Shown piece after piece: positions 1 through 7,518 of a stretch of DNA of 64,000 bases. The stretch spans positions 2,904,501-2,968,500 of the forward strand of contig NZ_JAPDVG010000001.1 in NCBI RefSeq assembly GCF_026015625.1, written 5' to 3'. Below the pieces are notes generated by a model, which was not told where the DNA came from, ran no database searches, and was given only the letters and a program-made list of their open reading frames with translations. The position numbers were made by a program, and so were the translations under genes. Source of the DNA: Segatella copri (GTDB lineage: Bacteria; Bacteroidota; Bacteroidia; Bacteroidales; Bacteroidaceae). The stretch's first letter is position 1. Each line of letters opens with the position of its first letter.

Positions 1-446
1 AGTTTCTGCACCTTGCGGCAGAGCACCTTGTAGTTCACGTGCTTCGGATCTTCATAGCTGTCGTAAGGTTGTGCACCATACTTATCTATATAATGTATCA
101 GCATCGGAGCAGTACCGCGCAGGCTGATGTTCTTCTTTCCCTGTGCAAAGTAATATTCCAGTGCCTGTTCTTCCAGCATCATGCGGGCTATGTAGGCGAT
201 GGAGAGATTCACGGAATCCCCCTTCATGATGTGCTCGCTTTCGATGGTGGCAAGCATGCCGTATGCCCAGCAGAGTTCGCTGTTGCCCTGGTCCTTGACG
301 GGCGTAGTACTGATCAGGTGGATATGCTCCGGAAGATAATCCTCGCCTCCATCTGTCTCTGGGATACCGGCTCGCTGCTGTCTGTATCCGCAACCGGCGA
401 ATACAAGCAGAGCGAGTCCTATGGTTATAATGTTCTTTCTTTCCAT
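1..446 (-). CDS. Papain-like (C1 family) cysteine peptidase lipoprotein, C-terminus cut by window edge
   Basis: Reads from ATG at 446 off the left edge of the window, so only about the first 148 residues are visible. The N-terminus is a lipoprotein signal (charged MERKN, hydrophobic core, lipobox FAGC). Residues around 43-58 read PVKDQGNSELCWAYGM, the papain-family active-site block in which Gln forms the oxyanion hole and Cys is the nucleophile. It is likely exported and lipid anchored. A -7 box lies only 4 nt upstream of the ATG. The Mfa2-like lipoprotein gene ends 64 nt upstream on the same strand, which hints at a shared cell-surface role. Family call is firm; substrate is unknown. Confidence 0.8.
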   Translation of the reverse strand, partial: MERKNIITIGLALLVFAGCGYRQQRAGIPETDGGEDYLPEHIHLISTTPVKDQGNSELCWAYGMLATIESEHIMKGDSVNLSIAYIARMMLEEQALEYYFAQGKKNISLRGTAPMLIHYIDKYGAQPYDSYEDPKHVNYKVLCRKVQK

Positions 447-450
447 GCCG

Positions 451-458
451 CAAAAATA
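451..458 (-). promoter_or_regulatory. -7 promoter box of the C1 peptidase lipoprotein gene
   Basis: Reads TATTTTTG on the minus strand, matching the Bacteroidota TAnnTTTG box. Only 4 nt separate it from the start codon, so the transcript would begin at or very near the ATG. Confidence 0.6.
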
Positions 459-510
459 CAAAAAAGATTTTAATCTGTGGCATTAATCTTTCTTAAAACG
501 CCATGGGTTA

Positions 511-1461
511 TTAAAATTTCTTGTCATAGCCTGATGCTGGAATCTCCGGCTGGTTGACTGTGAACGACATACTGTTGGCAGGGTAGGTAAAAATCGGACC
601 GGTATAGGTAGTCTTCTTTCCGATAACCAGGTGTACGTTGTCAAAGCTGATGGTCTTGATAATCTTTTCTTCCTTGTCTTTTGCCGTAGCTGTTATATGG
701 ATGTCGGTTACATCTTTGTCGGTCAGAAGGGTGTAGAGTGTATAGTAAATGATTCTTTCCTGGTGTTCTTTGGCTTCTAAAGAAAAGTTTCGGGTGATGG
801 TAGCCTTTTCTTTGCAGAATCCGGTAGAAGGATTGAACACCGTGCCGCAGCTTCCGCTTATCGTGATTTCCTGAGTCTTGGTAGTCAGGGGCATGATGTC
901 GGTAGCACGCAGTTCAAAACAGCTGACGGCACGTTTCAGCGAAACATTCTGTGTTACGGCTTTGCTGCCCGATTCCACCTTGATATCCTGCAGGGTATAC
1001 GCCATATCGCGTACAATATTGTTGGCAAAGGTCATTTCATACCTTGATTTTACTTCGATTCGTTTTTCCTGCTGCAAATCTGTTTTTGCTGCTACGGCAA
1101 CGAGCGTGTATTCTCCTGCCGGCACCTGCAGGCTGACATTTCCGAATTTGTCATCCCAGTTTTCCTGTCTTACGGTATAGCCGGCAGTAGTTTCATCTCC
1201 TTTCGGAATGAGACATACTTGCAGATCTGTGTAGAGTTTTGCATCCTTGAGCGATTTCTCGCTCCCGTCGGCTCTCGTTCTGGCAAGATTGCTCTCTTCA
1301 TCCTGACCGATAGGCACAATGGATTTTTCGAAGAAGCAGAATCTTACTTCTTGGTTCTTGACTTGTGGTGTTGTTTCAAGCATCACGTTTTCTTGTGTGC
1401 AACTAACCATTGTGGTCATTGCCAGGAACAGAATCATTCCTGAGGTAAAAACATTCTTCAT
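511..1461 (-). CDS. FimB/Mfa2-like lipoprotein (fimbrial-subunit type)
   Basis: 316 residues. The N-terminus is a lipoprotein signal ending in the lipobox MVSC (Cys about residue 21). The body resembles Mfa2/FimB-type fimbrillin-associated proteins of Bacteroidales: an early beta-rich stretch with VPAGEYTLVAVA near residue 115, a KRAVSCFELRA segment in the middle, and a closing YTGPIFTYPAN strand region. Such proteins anchor or terminate fimbriae on the outer membrane. No fimbrial major subunit gene is visible beside it. The only neighbour on this strand is the papain-like lipoprotein downstream, and the two may be co-expressed. The family assignment is from overall pattern, not from a diagnostic motif. 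Confidence 0.6.
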   Translation of the reverse strand: MKNVFTSGMILFLAMTTMVSCTQENVMLETTPQVKNQEVRFCFFEKSIVPIGQDEESNLARTRADGSEKSLKDAKLYTDLQVCLIPKGDETTAGYTVRQENWDDKFGNVSLQVPAGEYTLVAVAAKTDLQQEKRIEVKSRYEMTFANNIVRDMAYTLQDIKVESGSKAVTQNVSLKRAVSCFELRATDIMPLTTKTQEITISGSCGTVFNPSTGFCKEKATITRNFSLEAKEHQERIIYYTLYTLLTDKDVTDIHITATAKDKEEKIIKTISFDNVHLVIGKKTTYTGPIFTYPANSMSFTVNQPEIPASGYDKKF

Positions 1462-1522
1462 CTGCTTTCACTTTAATTGATAATACCAGCCGTAAGACTG
1501 GATAGGATTCATATAAAAAGAA

Positions 1523-1562
1523 GTATATCCTAGGGATATATTCTTATTTATAGGCAAATATA
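1523..1562 (-). promoter_or_regulatory. Promoter and leader palindrome of the Mfa2-like gene
   Basis: A minus-strand TATATTTG box occupies 1555-1562, about 95 nt before the ATG at 1461. Within the leader, 1523-1539 is a near-palindrome (TATATCC-TA-GGGATATA), which could be an operator or an RNA hairpin. Confidence 0.5.
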
Positions 1563-1648
1563 GACAAATAATCGTGATTGATTTGTCAATATAATCGAAT
1601 TTCTGTCATTTTTTCTCCATTTTTCTGTGTTTTGTCTTCATTTTGGTG

Positions 1649-1656
1649 TAACTTTG
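1649..1656 (+). promoter_or_regulatory. -7 promoter box of the U32 gene
   Basis: TAACTTTG, a perfect Bacteroidota -7 box, 25 nt before the ATG at 1682. Confidence 0.7.
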
Positions 1657-1681
1657 TACCCGAAAAAAGATAATTGCATTC

Positions 1682-2947
1682 ATGAATACAAAGATAAACG
1701 AATTTGAAGTGATGGCACCAGTGGGCTCACGCGAGTCACTGGCTGCTGCCATACAGGCTGGTGCCGACTCCGTATACTTTGGTATCGGCAAGTTGAACAT
1801 GCGTTCCCATTCAGCCAACCATTTTACTATCGATGATTTGCGAGAGATTGCTGCCACCTGCAATGAGCATGGTATCAAGACCTATCTCACCGTCAATACA
1901 GTCATCTACGATAACGACATCCCAACGATGAAGGAAATCATCGATGCTGCCAAGGAGGCAGGCATCTCTGCTGTCATCGCCAGCGATGTGGCTGTAATGA
2001 GCTATTGCAATGAAGTGGGCGAGGAGGTTCACTTATCCACACAGTTAAATATCTCAAACACAGAGGCTTTGAAGTTTTATGCACGCTTTGCAGATGTTTC
2101 CGTACTGGCACGTGAATTGAACATGGACCAGGTGAAGCACATCCATGAGCAGATAGAGCAGCAGAACATCTGCGGACCTATGGGCAAGCAAATCCGCATC
2201 GAAATGTTCTGTCATGGTGCTCTGTGCATGGCTGTATCGGGCAAGTGCTACATGAGTCTCGCCAATGCCAACCGCTCTGCCAACCGTGGCGAGTGTGTGC
2301 AGATCTGCCGCCGCAGCTATACTGTTACAGATAACGAAACTGGCAACCAGCTTGAAATCGACAACAAGTATGTGATGAGTCCGAAGGACCTGAAAACCAT
2401 CCGCTTCATCGACCGCATGATGGATGCCGGTGTGCGCGTCTTCAAGATAGAAGGCCGTGCCCGTGGTCCTGAATACGTATATACCGTAGTGAAATGTTAT
2501 AAGGAGGCGATAGCTGCCGTGCTCGACGGAACCTTTACCGAGGAGAAGAAGGATGAGTGGGATGAGAAACTCGCCACCGTCTTCAACCGTGGTTTCTGGG
2601 ACGGCTATTACCAGGGGCAGACTCTCGGTGAATGGAACAAGCATTACGGTTCCGTAGCTACCGAGAAGAAGGTGCTAGTGGGCAAGGTGATGAAATATTT
2701 CTCTAAGTTGGGTGTGGCAGAAGTAGCCGTAGAGGCATCTACCTTCGACAAGGGCGAGAAACTGCTGATTACGGGTAACACCACCGGTGTGATGTATCTC
2801 CATGCCGATGAAATCCGCTACGACCTGAAACCGGTAGAGACAGCGCAGCAGGGCTGGAGAGTTTCCATCCCTGTACCAGATAAGGTACGCCCTAACGACA
2901 AGCTCTATAAGTTGATTACAGTAAACGAAATTAAAGAAATAAAATAA
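1682..2947 (+). CDS. U32 family protein, tRNA/rRNA hydroxylase-like (TrhP/YegQ type)
   Basis: 421 residues. The N-terminal MAPVGSRESLAAAIQAGAD and the block EMFCHGALCMAVSGKCYMS (about residues 177-195) match the U32 signature with its paired cysteines. Further cysteines follow in CVQICRR. U32 proteins once called collagenases are now known as iron-sulfur RNA hydroxylases; the 421-residue length fits the TrhP class, which makes 5-hydroxyuridine at the tRNA wobble position from prephenate. The stop codon overlaps the next start (TAATG), so it is translationally coupled to sufE, which fits a need for iron-sulfur supply. The exact RNA target is inferred. Confidence 0.85.
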   Translation: MNTKINEFEVMAPVGSRESLAAAIQAGADSVYFGIGKLNMRSHSANHFTIDDLREIAATCNEHGIKTYLTVNTVIYDNDIPTMKEIIDAAKEAGISAVIASDVAVMSYCNEVGEEVHLSTQLNISNTEALKFYARFADVSVLARELNMDQVKHIHEQIEQQNICGPMGKQIRIEMFCHGALCMAVSGKCYMSLANANRSANRGECVQICRRSYTVTDNETGNQLEIDNKYVMSPKDLKTIRFIDRMMDAGVRVFKIEGRARGPEYVYTVVKCYKEAIAAVLDGTFTEEKKDEWDEKLATVFNRGFWDGYYQGQTLGEWNKHYGSVATEKKVLVGKVMKYFSKLGVAEVAVEASTFDKGEKLLITGNTTGVMYLHADEIRYDLKPVETAQQGWRVSIPVPDKVRPNDKLYKLITVNEIKEIK

Positions 2948-3378
2948 TGGCAACAATTAATGAATTGCAGGATGAAGTAGTAGAGGAGTTCCAGGATTTC
3001 ACCGACTGGATGGACAAGTATCAGATGCTCATTGACTTGGGCAACGAGTTGGCTCCTCTCGATGAGAAATACAAGAACGAGCAGAACCTTATCGACGGCT
3101 GCCAGAGCCGCGTATGGTTGCAATGCGATTATGTAGATGGCAAGCTCGTATTCACTGCCGATAGCGATGCGCTCATCGTAAAGGGTATCATCGCCCTCCT
3201 CATCCGTGTGTTGAGCGGTCATACCCCAACCGAGATTATGGATGCCGACCTCTATTTCGTAGAGAAAATTGGTCTGAAAGACCATTTGAGTCCAACCCGC
3301 AGCAATGGTCTTCTGGCGATGATCAAGCAGATTCGCATGTACGCCCTTGCCTACAAGACCAAGGAGGCAGAGGCTTAA
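2947..3378 (+). CDS. sufE: SufE family cysteine-desulfurase activator
   Basis: 143 residues, the normal SufE length. The key Cys lies in LIDGCQSRVWLQ (about residues 50-61), the loop that accepts persulfide from SufS and passes it to the scaffold. Its ATG overlaps the stop of the U32 gene by one base, and a SpoU methyltransferase follows 39 nt later. The three appear to form an RNA-modification/iron-sulfur operon driven from the promoter at 1649. No sufS or sufBCD is visible in the window. Confidence 0.9.
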   Translation: MATINELQDEVVEEFQDFTDWMDKYQMLIDLGNELAPLDEKYKNEQNLIDGCQSRVWLQCDYVDGKLVFTADSDALIVKGIIALLIRVLSGHTPTEIMDADLYFVEKIGLKDHLSPTRSNGLLAMIKQIRMYALAYKTKEAEA

Positions 3379-3417
3379 CCGCCTCTGATTATATTATATA
3401 TAATAAGGTATATTATA

Positions 3418-3957
3418 ATGCGCAAATTAAGAACGATAGAGATGAACCGCCTCACCCTGGAGGAATTCAAGGAAGCTGAGAAGCTGCCCCTGATAGTGGT
3501 CCTGGATGATGTGCGTTCATTATATAATGTAGGAAGTGTTTTCCGTTCCTGCGATGCCTTCCGTGTAGAGGCGGTGTATCTCTGCGGAATCACCGCCACC
3601 CCTCCCAATGTCGAGATTCATAAGACGGCATTGGGTGGCGAAGACAGCGTGGATTGGGAATACTTCAAGACTACCGAAGAGGCGGTAGAGAAGTTGAAGC
3701 AGAAAGGCTACTTTGTATATAGCATCGAGCAGGTAGAAGGCTCCACCAAGCTCCAGAACCTGCCTGAGGCTCACCCATCCCTCTCCAAAGGATACGCCGT
3801 CATCTTCGGTAACGAGGTGAAGGGAGTCAAGCAGAACATCGTGGATATGAGCGATGGCTGTCTGGAGATTCCCCAGTTCGGTACCAAGCATTCCCTGAAT
3901 GTCAGCGTAACAGCCGGTATTGTAGTCTGGGAGTTTGCCAAACTCCTGAAACTATAA
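3418..3957 (+). CDS. SpoU/TrmH-type RNA 2'-O-methyltransferase
   Basis: 179 residues with the SPOUT knot fold motifs: LDDVRSLYNVGSVFRSCDAF (motif 1, about residues 29-48), the middle FGNEVKGVKQNIVDMSDGCL (motif 2) and IPQFGTKHSLNVSVTAGIV near the C-terminus (motif 3, SAM knot). It methylates the ribose of a tRNA or rRNA nucleotide; the exact site cannot be read from sequence. Third gene of the U32-sufE run. It lacks the N-terminal substrate-binding domain of larger rRNA enzymes such as RlmB. Confidence 0.88.
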   Translation: MRKLRTIEMNRLTLEEFKEAEKLPLIVVLDDVRSLYNVGSVFRSCDAFRVEAVYLCGITATPPNVEIHKTALGGEDSVDWEYFKTTEEAVEKLKQKGYFVYSIEQVEGSTKLQNLPEAHPSLSKGYAVIFGNEVKGVKQNIVDMSDGCLEIPQFGTKHSLNVSVTAGIVVWEFAKLLKL

Positions 3958-3959
3958 GT

Positions 3960-4007
3960 TGAGTTCGTGCCAAACTTGCGTTTTTTGCCAAGTTTGGCAC
4001 GAACTCA
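3960..4007. terminator. Perfect 19-bp inverted repeat after the SpoU gene
   Basis: Arms 3960-3978 and 3989-4007 are exact reverse complements around a 10-nt T-rich loop, starting 3 nt after the SpoU stop. No long T-run follows, so it may be a weak terminator or an RNA-stabilising hairpin. Confidence 0.55.
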
Positions 4008-4030
4008 TTTGGTAATACAATGTGTAAAAA

Positions 4031-4126
4031 TCCCCCAATGAGGGATAAAAATGATTAAATTCATCCCTCAATGAGGGAACTTTTCGAAAGAATCCGTCCC
4101 TCATTGAGGGATTTTTTGTATCTTTG
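4031..4126 (+). promoter_or_regulatory. Promoter with three palindromes at 33-bp spacing, upstream of AAA+/DUF4143 gene
   Basis: Three copies of a CCCTCAnTGAGGG palindrome are centred at 4038, 4071 and 4104 (the first is imperfect on its left arm). The spacing is exactly 33 bp each time, about three helical turns. The last copy ends 8 nt before the -7 box TATCTTTG (4119-4126), so it covers the spacer and -33 region. This geometry fits an operator for a repressor that binds cooperatively. ATG follows at 4165. Confidence 0.75.
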
Positions 4127-4164
4127 CTGCAGTTTTAAATGATATTCATCTAAAAGAGCAAGAT

Positions 4165-5334
4165 ATGATAGACAATAAACTTTATGAATACATGGCGGAG
4201 TTATTGAAACGTACTCCGCTTGATTTCATCAGATATAAATATGATGAAATCAACTGGAATGGACGATTAGTAGGTATCGTTGGTCCGCGAGGTGTTGGAA
4301 AATCCACCATGATACTTCAGCGCATCAAGCTGTCTAAGGAAGGCCATCACCTGTATGTGTCTGCCGACAATATCTATTTTTCAAATCATTCCTTGATTGA
4401 CTTTGCTGACGAGTTTATCAAGGAGGGTGGTACACATCTTTATATAGATGAAATTCACAAGTATGCCGGTTGGAGCAGAGAACTGAAGCAAATTTACGAC
4501 ATGCACCCATCCCTGAACCTTATCTTTACCGGTTCATCGGTCTTGGATATCAAGAAGGGCGAAGCTGATCTGAGTCGTCGGGCGCTGATGTATATGATGC
4601 AAGGCTTGTCGTTTAGGGAATACCTGCAACTTTTTGAAGGCATCAAGACCAGAGTTTTCAGTCTCGACGAAATACTCAATCACCAGGTAGAGATTCCGGG
4701 GTTGGACCATCCATTGCCTGTTTTCAGAGCGTACCTCGACCATGGCTATTACCCATTTGCCATAGAGGGAGATTTTACGCAAAGAATGCTGCAGGTGATA
4801 GACCAGACGATAGAAGTTGACATTCCGCAATATGCTGATATGAAAGCTTCAACAGCACGCAAGCTGAAGCGTATGCTCGTCATTCTTTCCGGGTTGGCTC
4901 CCTACAAGCCAAGCGTAGATAACCTCGCCACGGAAATCGGGGTAAGCAAGAACAATGTGCCTGATTATCTCGTCTATCTGGAGCGTGCAGGAATGATAGG
5001 TCTGCTCAGAGATGATACTTCGGGTATGCGCAATCTGGGAAAGGTGGAAAAAGTTTATGTAGATAACCCAAGTCTGATGTCAGTACTCACCTCTAATCCC
5101 AACATAGGAAACATAAGGGAAACTTTCTTCTACAATCAGATGAGAGAAAAACAAGACGTTACTTCCTCCAGGGTTTCCGACTTTACCATTGGTGATTATA
5201 CCTTTGAGATTGGCGGAAGGAAGAAAGGTAAAAAGCAGATAGAGGATGTAAAAAACGGACGTATCGTAAAAGACGATATAGAGACGGGGCATGGAATCAT
5301 CATCCCTCTCTGGTACTTCGGAATGAATTATTAG
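4165..5334 (+). CDS. AAA+ ATPase of the AAA_14/DUF4143 type
   Basis: 389 residues. Walker A is GPRGVGKST (residues 40-48); Walker B is HLYIDEIHK (about 91-99). A winged-helix-like stretch with LATEIGVSKNNVPDYLVYLE lies near residues 253-272. The C-terminal DUF4143-like part ends with RVSDFTIGDYTFEIGGRKKG, reminiscent of a nuclease-fold core. Proteins of this group are common in Bacteroidota and archaea, and their function is unknown; roles in defence or regulation are guesses. It stands alone, directly behind a private palindromic operator array, so self-regulation through its winged-helix segment is plausible. AT content is close to its neighbours. Confidence 0.82.
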   Translation: MIDNKLYEYMAELLKRTPLDFIRYKYDEINWNGRLVGIVGPRGVGKSTMILQRIKLSKEGHHLYVSADNIYFSNHSLIDFADEFIKEGGTHLYIDEIHKYAGWSRELKQIYDMHPSLNLIFTGSSVLDIKKGEADLSRRALMYMMQGLSFREYLQLFEGIKTRVFSLDEILNHQVEIPGLDHPLPVFRAYLDHGYYPFAIEGDFTQRMLQVIDQTIEVDIPQYADMKASTARKLKRMLVILSGLAPYKPSVDNLATEIGVSKNNVPDYLVYLERAGMIGLLRDDTSGMRNLGKVEKVYVDNPSLMSVLTSNPNIGNIRETFFYNQMREKQDVTSSRVSDFTIGDYTFEIGGRKKGKKQIEDVKNGRIVKDDIETGHGIIIPLWYFGMNY

Positions 5335-5344
5335 AGTCGTGAAC

Positions 5345-5444
5345 TTTCGCATGTGGTTTAAGTACGGGCTGAAGGTCCAAAAGCTCCAGAAGCAGCACGC
5401 CCTGAAAGGGCAGAAGCTCCTAGCCCTGGGAGGGCACTGAAAAA
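5345..5444 (+). repeat. GC-rich dispersed intergenic repeat, copy a (truncated)
   Basis: Carries the family landmarks TTTCGCATGT, GCCCTGAAAGGGCAGAAGCT and CCTAGCCCTGGGAGGGCACT, then ends at AAAAAG next to the IS left end. The same family occurs inverted at 7181-7387 and again at 47785-47850 and 60886-61006. Confidence 0.75.
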
Positions 5445-5616
5445 GGTACCCAATTTTAAGTTGCATAGCTTGTTTTTGAACTTTAATTCTTGTCCAAGAC
5501 GCATTTCATCTTTTAAAAGTGAAATACTTTTTTGGACAGGAATATAGTCTCAAACAGCTTTCTATAGCGTTTCTGGCGTTTAATTCGGCAATATATAGAG
5601 AAATCTACTTCCCCCC

Positions 5617-7074
5617 TTATGCATTTTGCATCAATTTGATGATTCTCTTCACATTTGCAGCGAAAATAGTCAAAGCTCCCTGCATTTCCATGCACGACAA
5701 ACCGTATGACAGGGCTCTGTCATATCCTAAGACATTCTTAAGTTCGGAGTTTTTGGCTTCTATCTTGTATCGTTTCCTCTGAAGATTTATAAACTCTTCT
5801 GTTTTTTGATATTCGATTTGCTCCAACTGTTCATCCGATTTGATGGTAACCGCATATGTTTTTGTCTTGGCTCCTTCCTTGTAGCAACCTTCACGTAATG
5901 GACAGACCTTGCATTTGTCCACATCAAAATAATAGGTAATGCTGGAGTTTCTGTGACGCTTGTCATTTTTGCGATAATTCATCTCTTTCCATTTCGCCAG
6001 ATGCCCTGCTGGGCAGACGTACAGATCTGCATCCTTGTTGTATTCAAAAGGGAGTTTGTTTGTTCGATTACCGTCAATTACAGAGCTTAAACGAGCAGAG
6101 AGGCGCATATTGTTTTCCTTTGCCATTTTGAGATTCTCCTTGCTGGAATATGCCTTATCTGCTACTATGGAATCAACTTCCATTCCTGCTTCCTCTGTCT
6201 TTTTTATCAATTCTGGCAATTGCTGTCCATCACCCTTCTCGCCGGAGGTGACGGTAGCTGCGGTGATAATTCTCTCATCGCTCATAGCTATATGCGTCTT
6301 ATAGCCAAAGAATGAAGAATGCGCTGTTTTATGTCCTGTACGGGCATCTGCATCTTTTGATATTACGCCTCGGGTCTCTGCGTCTGAAATGGTTTCTTTC
6401 AGCATATTGAGACGCTCCTTGACTGCAGGCATATTGGCAGTTGCAGCATCAGCTTCCACCGTAGCAACTATCGTTTTGGCTGCAGTCATGATAGAAGAAT
6501 ACTTCTTTTCTTTTGGAAGCTCAGGCAATTCCATGCTGTCATCCACAGAATTAACGACCTTGATTACGGCCTTGCAATAATACTCCAAACTCTTTGCTGC
6601 ACTGATAGGGTTGGAACGAGAATGCGTATGGGTTGCATCAACAATGATGGTTCTAGACTTGAGGACACCTGCTTCTATAGCAATAGAAACAGTCTTCTTG
6701 ATAAGAAGATCCAACAGGTCCATATCCTTCAGACGAAGTCGACGGAATTTGGTCAAGGAACTAGGATTAATCAGATTAGTCTCCTCAGGAGTTAATCCCA
6801 AGAAGTACTTAAACGACATATCATAGCGAGTACGTTCAACAACATCAACATCCGATATGTCATAGATTACCTTTAAAAGAAGATACTTAAACATACGGAT
6901 AGGACTCTCTGCTGTACGACCATTGTCATGACAATACTTGTCCTGCAATTCCTGGTATACGAAACGAAAGTCCACCAGGTCAGTAATCTGGCGGAGCAGG
7001 TTGTCTTTTGGGATAATCAAGTCATACAAACTTGAATAATCACTGAATGATATGGTCTGTTGTTGCTCTAGCAT
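5617..7074 (-). CDS. IS1182-family transposase (DDE)
   Basis: 485 residues, full length for the family. The N-terminal DUF772-like part has SPIRMFKYLLLKVIYDISD and SLTKFRRLRLK. The DDE catalytic core can be read as IIVDATHTHS (first Asp, about residue 145), SIVADKAYSSKEN (second Asp) and KNSELKNVLGYDRALSYG (Glu). A cysteine cluster, CPAGH and CKVCPLREGC, is typical of the family. Its own promoter TATCTTTG lies at 7093-7100. No frameshift is seen, so the enzyme may be active. It performs cut-and-paste or copy-and-paste movement of the element only. Confidence 0.93.
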   Translation of the reverse strand: MLEQQQTISFSDYSSLYDLIIPKDNLLRQITDLVDFRFVYQELQDKYCHDNGRTAESPIRMFKYLLLKVIYDISDVDVVERTRYDMSFKYFLGLTPEETNLINPSSLTKFRRLRLKDMDLLDLLIKKTVSIAIEAGVLKSRTIIVDATHTHSRSNPISAAKSLEYYCKAVIKVVNSVDDSMELPELPKEKKYSSIMTAAKTIVATVEADAATANMPAVKERLNMLKETISDAETRGVISKDADARTGHKTAHSSFFGYKTHIAMSDERIITAATVTSGEKGDGQQLPELIKKTEEAGMEVDSIVADKAYSSKENLKMAKENNMRLSARLSSVIDGNRTNKLPFEYNKDADLYVCPAGHLAKWKEMNYRKNDKRHRNSSITYYFDVDKCKVCPLREGCYKEGAKTKTYAVTIKSDEQLEQIEYQKTEEFINLQRKRYKIEAKNSELKNVLGYDRALSYGLSCMEMQGALTIFAANVKRIIKLMQNA

Positions 7075-7092
7075 AATCCTTGTATTTTTCTA

Positions 7093-7100
7093 CAAAGATA
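7093..7100 (-). promoter_or_regulatory. -7 promoter box of the IS1182 transposase
   Basis: TATCTTTG on the minus strand, 18 nt before the transposase ATG and inside the IS. Confidence 0.6.
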
Positions 7101-7180
7101 CAAAAAATATTGCACATATGCAACTTTTGGGTACACTATTTCAAAGATCGAATGTTAAACTAACATAACCCATGAAGGGA

Positions 7181-7387
7181 CTTTTTCAGTGCCCTCCCAG
7201 GGCATCGCCCTGGGTATAATGGCAATCAGCAAGGCGCCCTGTAAGGGCAAAAGCTTTATATTTTGTCTGGAGTTTTAAAGCTTTTGCCCTTACAGGGCGA
7301 CAGGTTTGCGTCCGTAATTACCCAGGGCGATGCCCTGGGCTAGGGGCTTCTGCCCTTTCAGGGCGTATGGGGCTTACATGCGAAACT
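7181..7387 (-). repeat. GC-rich dispersed intergenic repeat, copy b (longest, inverted to copy a)
   Basis: Runs from CTTTTTCAGTGCCCTCCC to ACATGCGAAAC. Inside it, arms 7235-7258 and 7276-7299 are near-perfect 24-bp inverted repeats (CGCCCTGTAAGGGC and onward), and paired GCCCTGGG boxes frame it. It could form a large cruciform or RNA hairpin. With copy a it places the IS1182 element between inverted repeats. Confidence 0.75.
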
Positions 7388-7437
7388 TCAGTAACGAATT
7401 AATCTATATAATATAAATATTAAACAAATGGTATCAA

Positions 7438-7475
7438 AAATCCCAGAATCGCTCTTCCATGCGGTTCTGGGATTT
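7438..7475. terminator. Hairpin terminator between the IS flank and the first Rpn gene
   Basis: Arms AAATCCCAGAA (7438-7448) and TTCTGGGATTT (7465-7475) around a 16-nt loop. It lies 43 nt after the stop of the minus-strand Rpn gene. Confidence 0.65.
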
Positions 7476-7518
7476 ATTATGGTGATATTTGTCATCAATA
7501 TCTCCGCTATTATATTTT

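Larger units (their letters stand above)
5446..7134 (-). mobile_element. IS1182-family insertion sequence, apparently complete
   Basis: Imperfect terminal inverted repeats: left GTACCCAA then AAGTTGCATA after 4 extra bases; right end (reverse complement from 7134) GTACCCAAAAGTTGCATA. One intact transposase gene lies between. A hairpin at about 5489-5537 (TGTCCAA ... TTGGACA) follows the transposase stop and could end its transcript. No clear target duplication was found. Inverted copies of a GC-rich repeat flank the element on both sides. Confidence 0.8.

Noticed and set aside
2035..2043. TTATCCACA, a DnaA-box match
   Set aside because: A single copy inside the U32 coding sequence where it encodes LST; no cluster of boxes or AT-rich unwinding region follows.
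5345..5466. Small protein encoded by the GC-rich repeat
   Set aside because: The open frames arise from repeat boxes that recur between genes elsewhere; they have no promoter or ribosome site.
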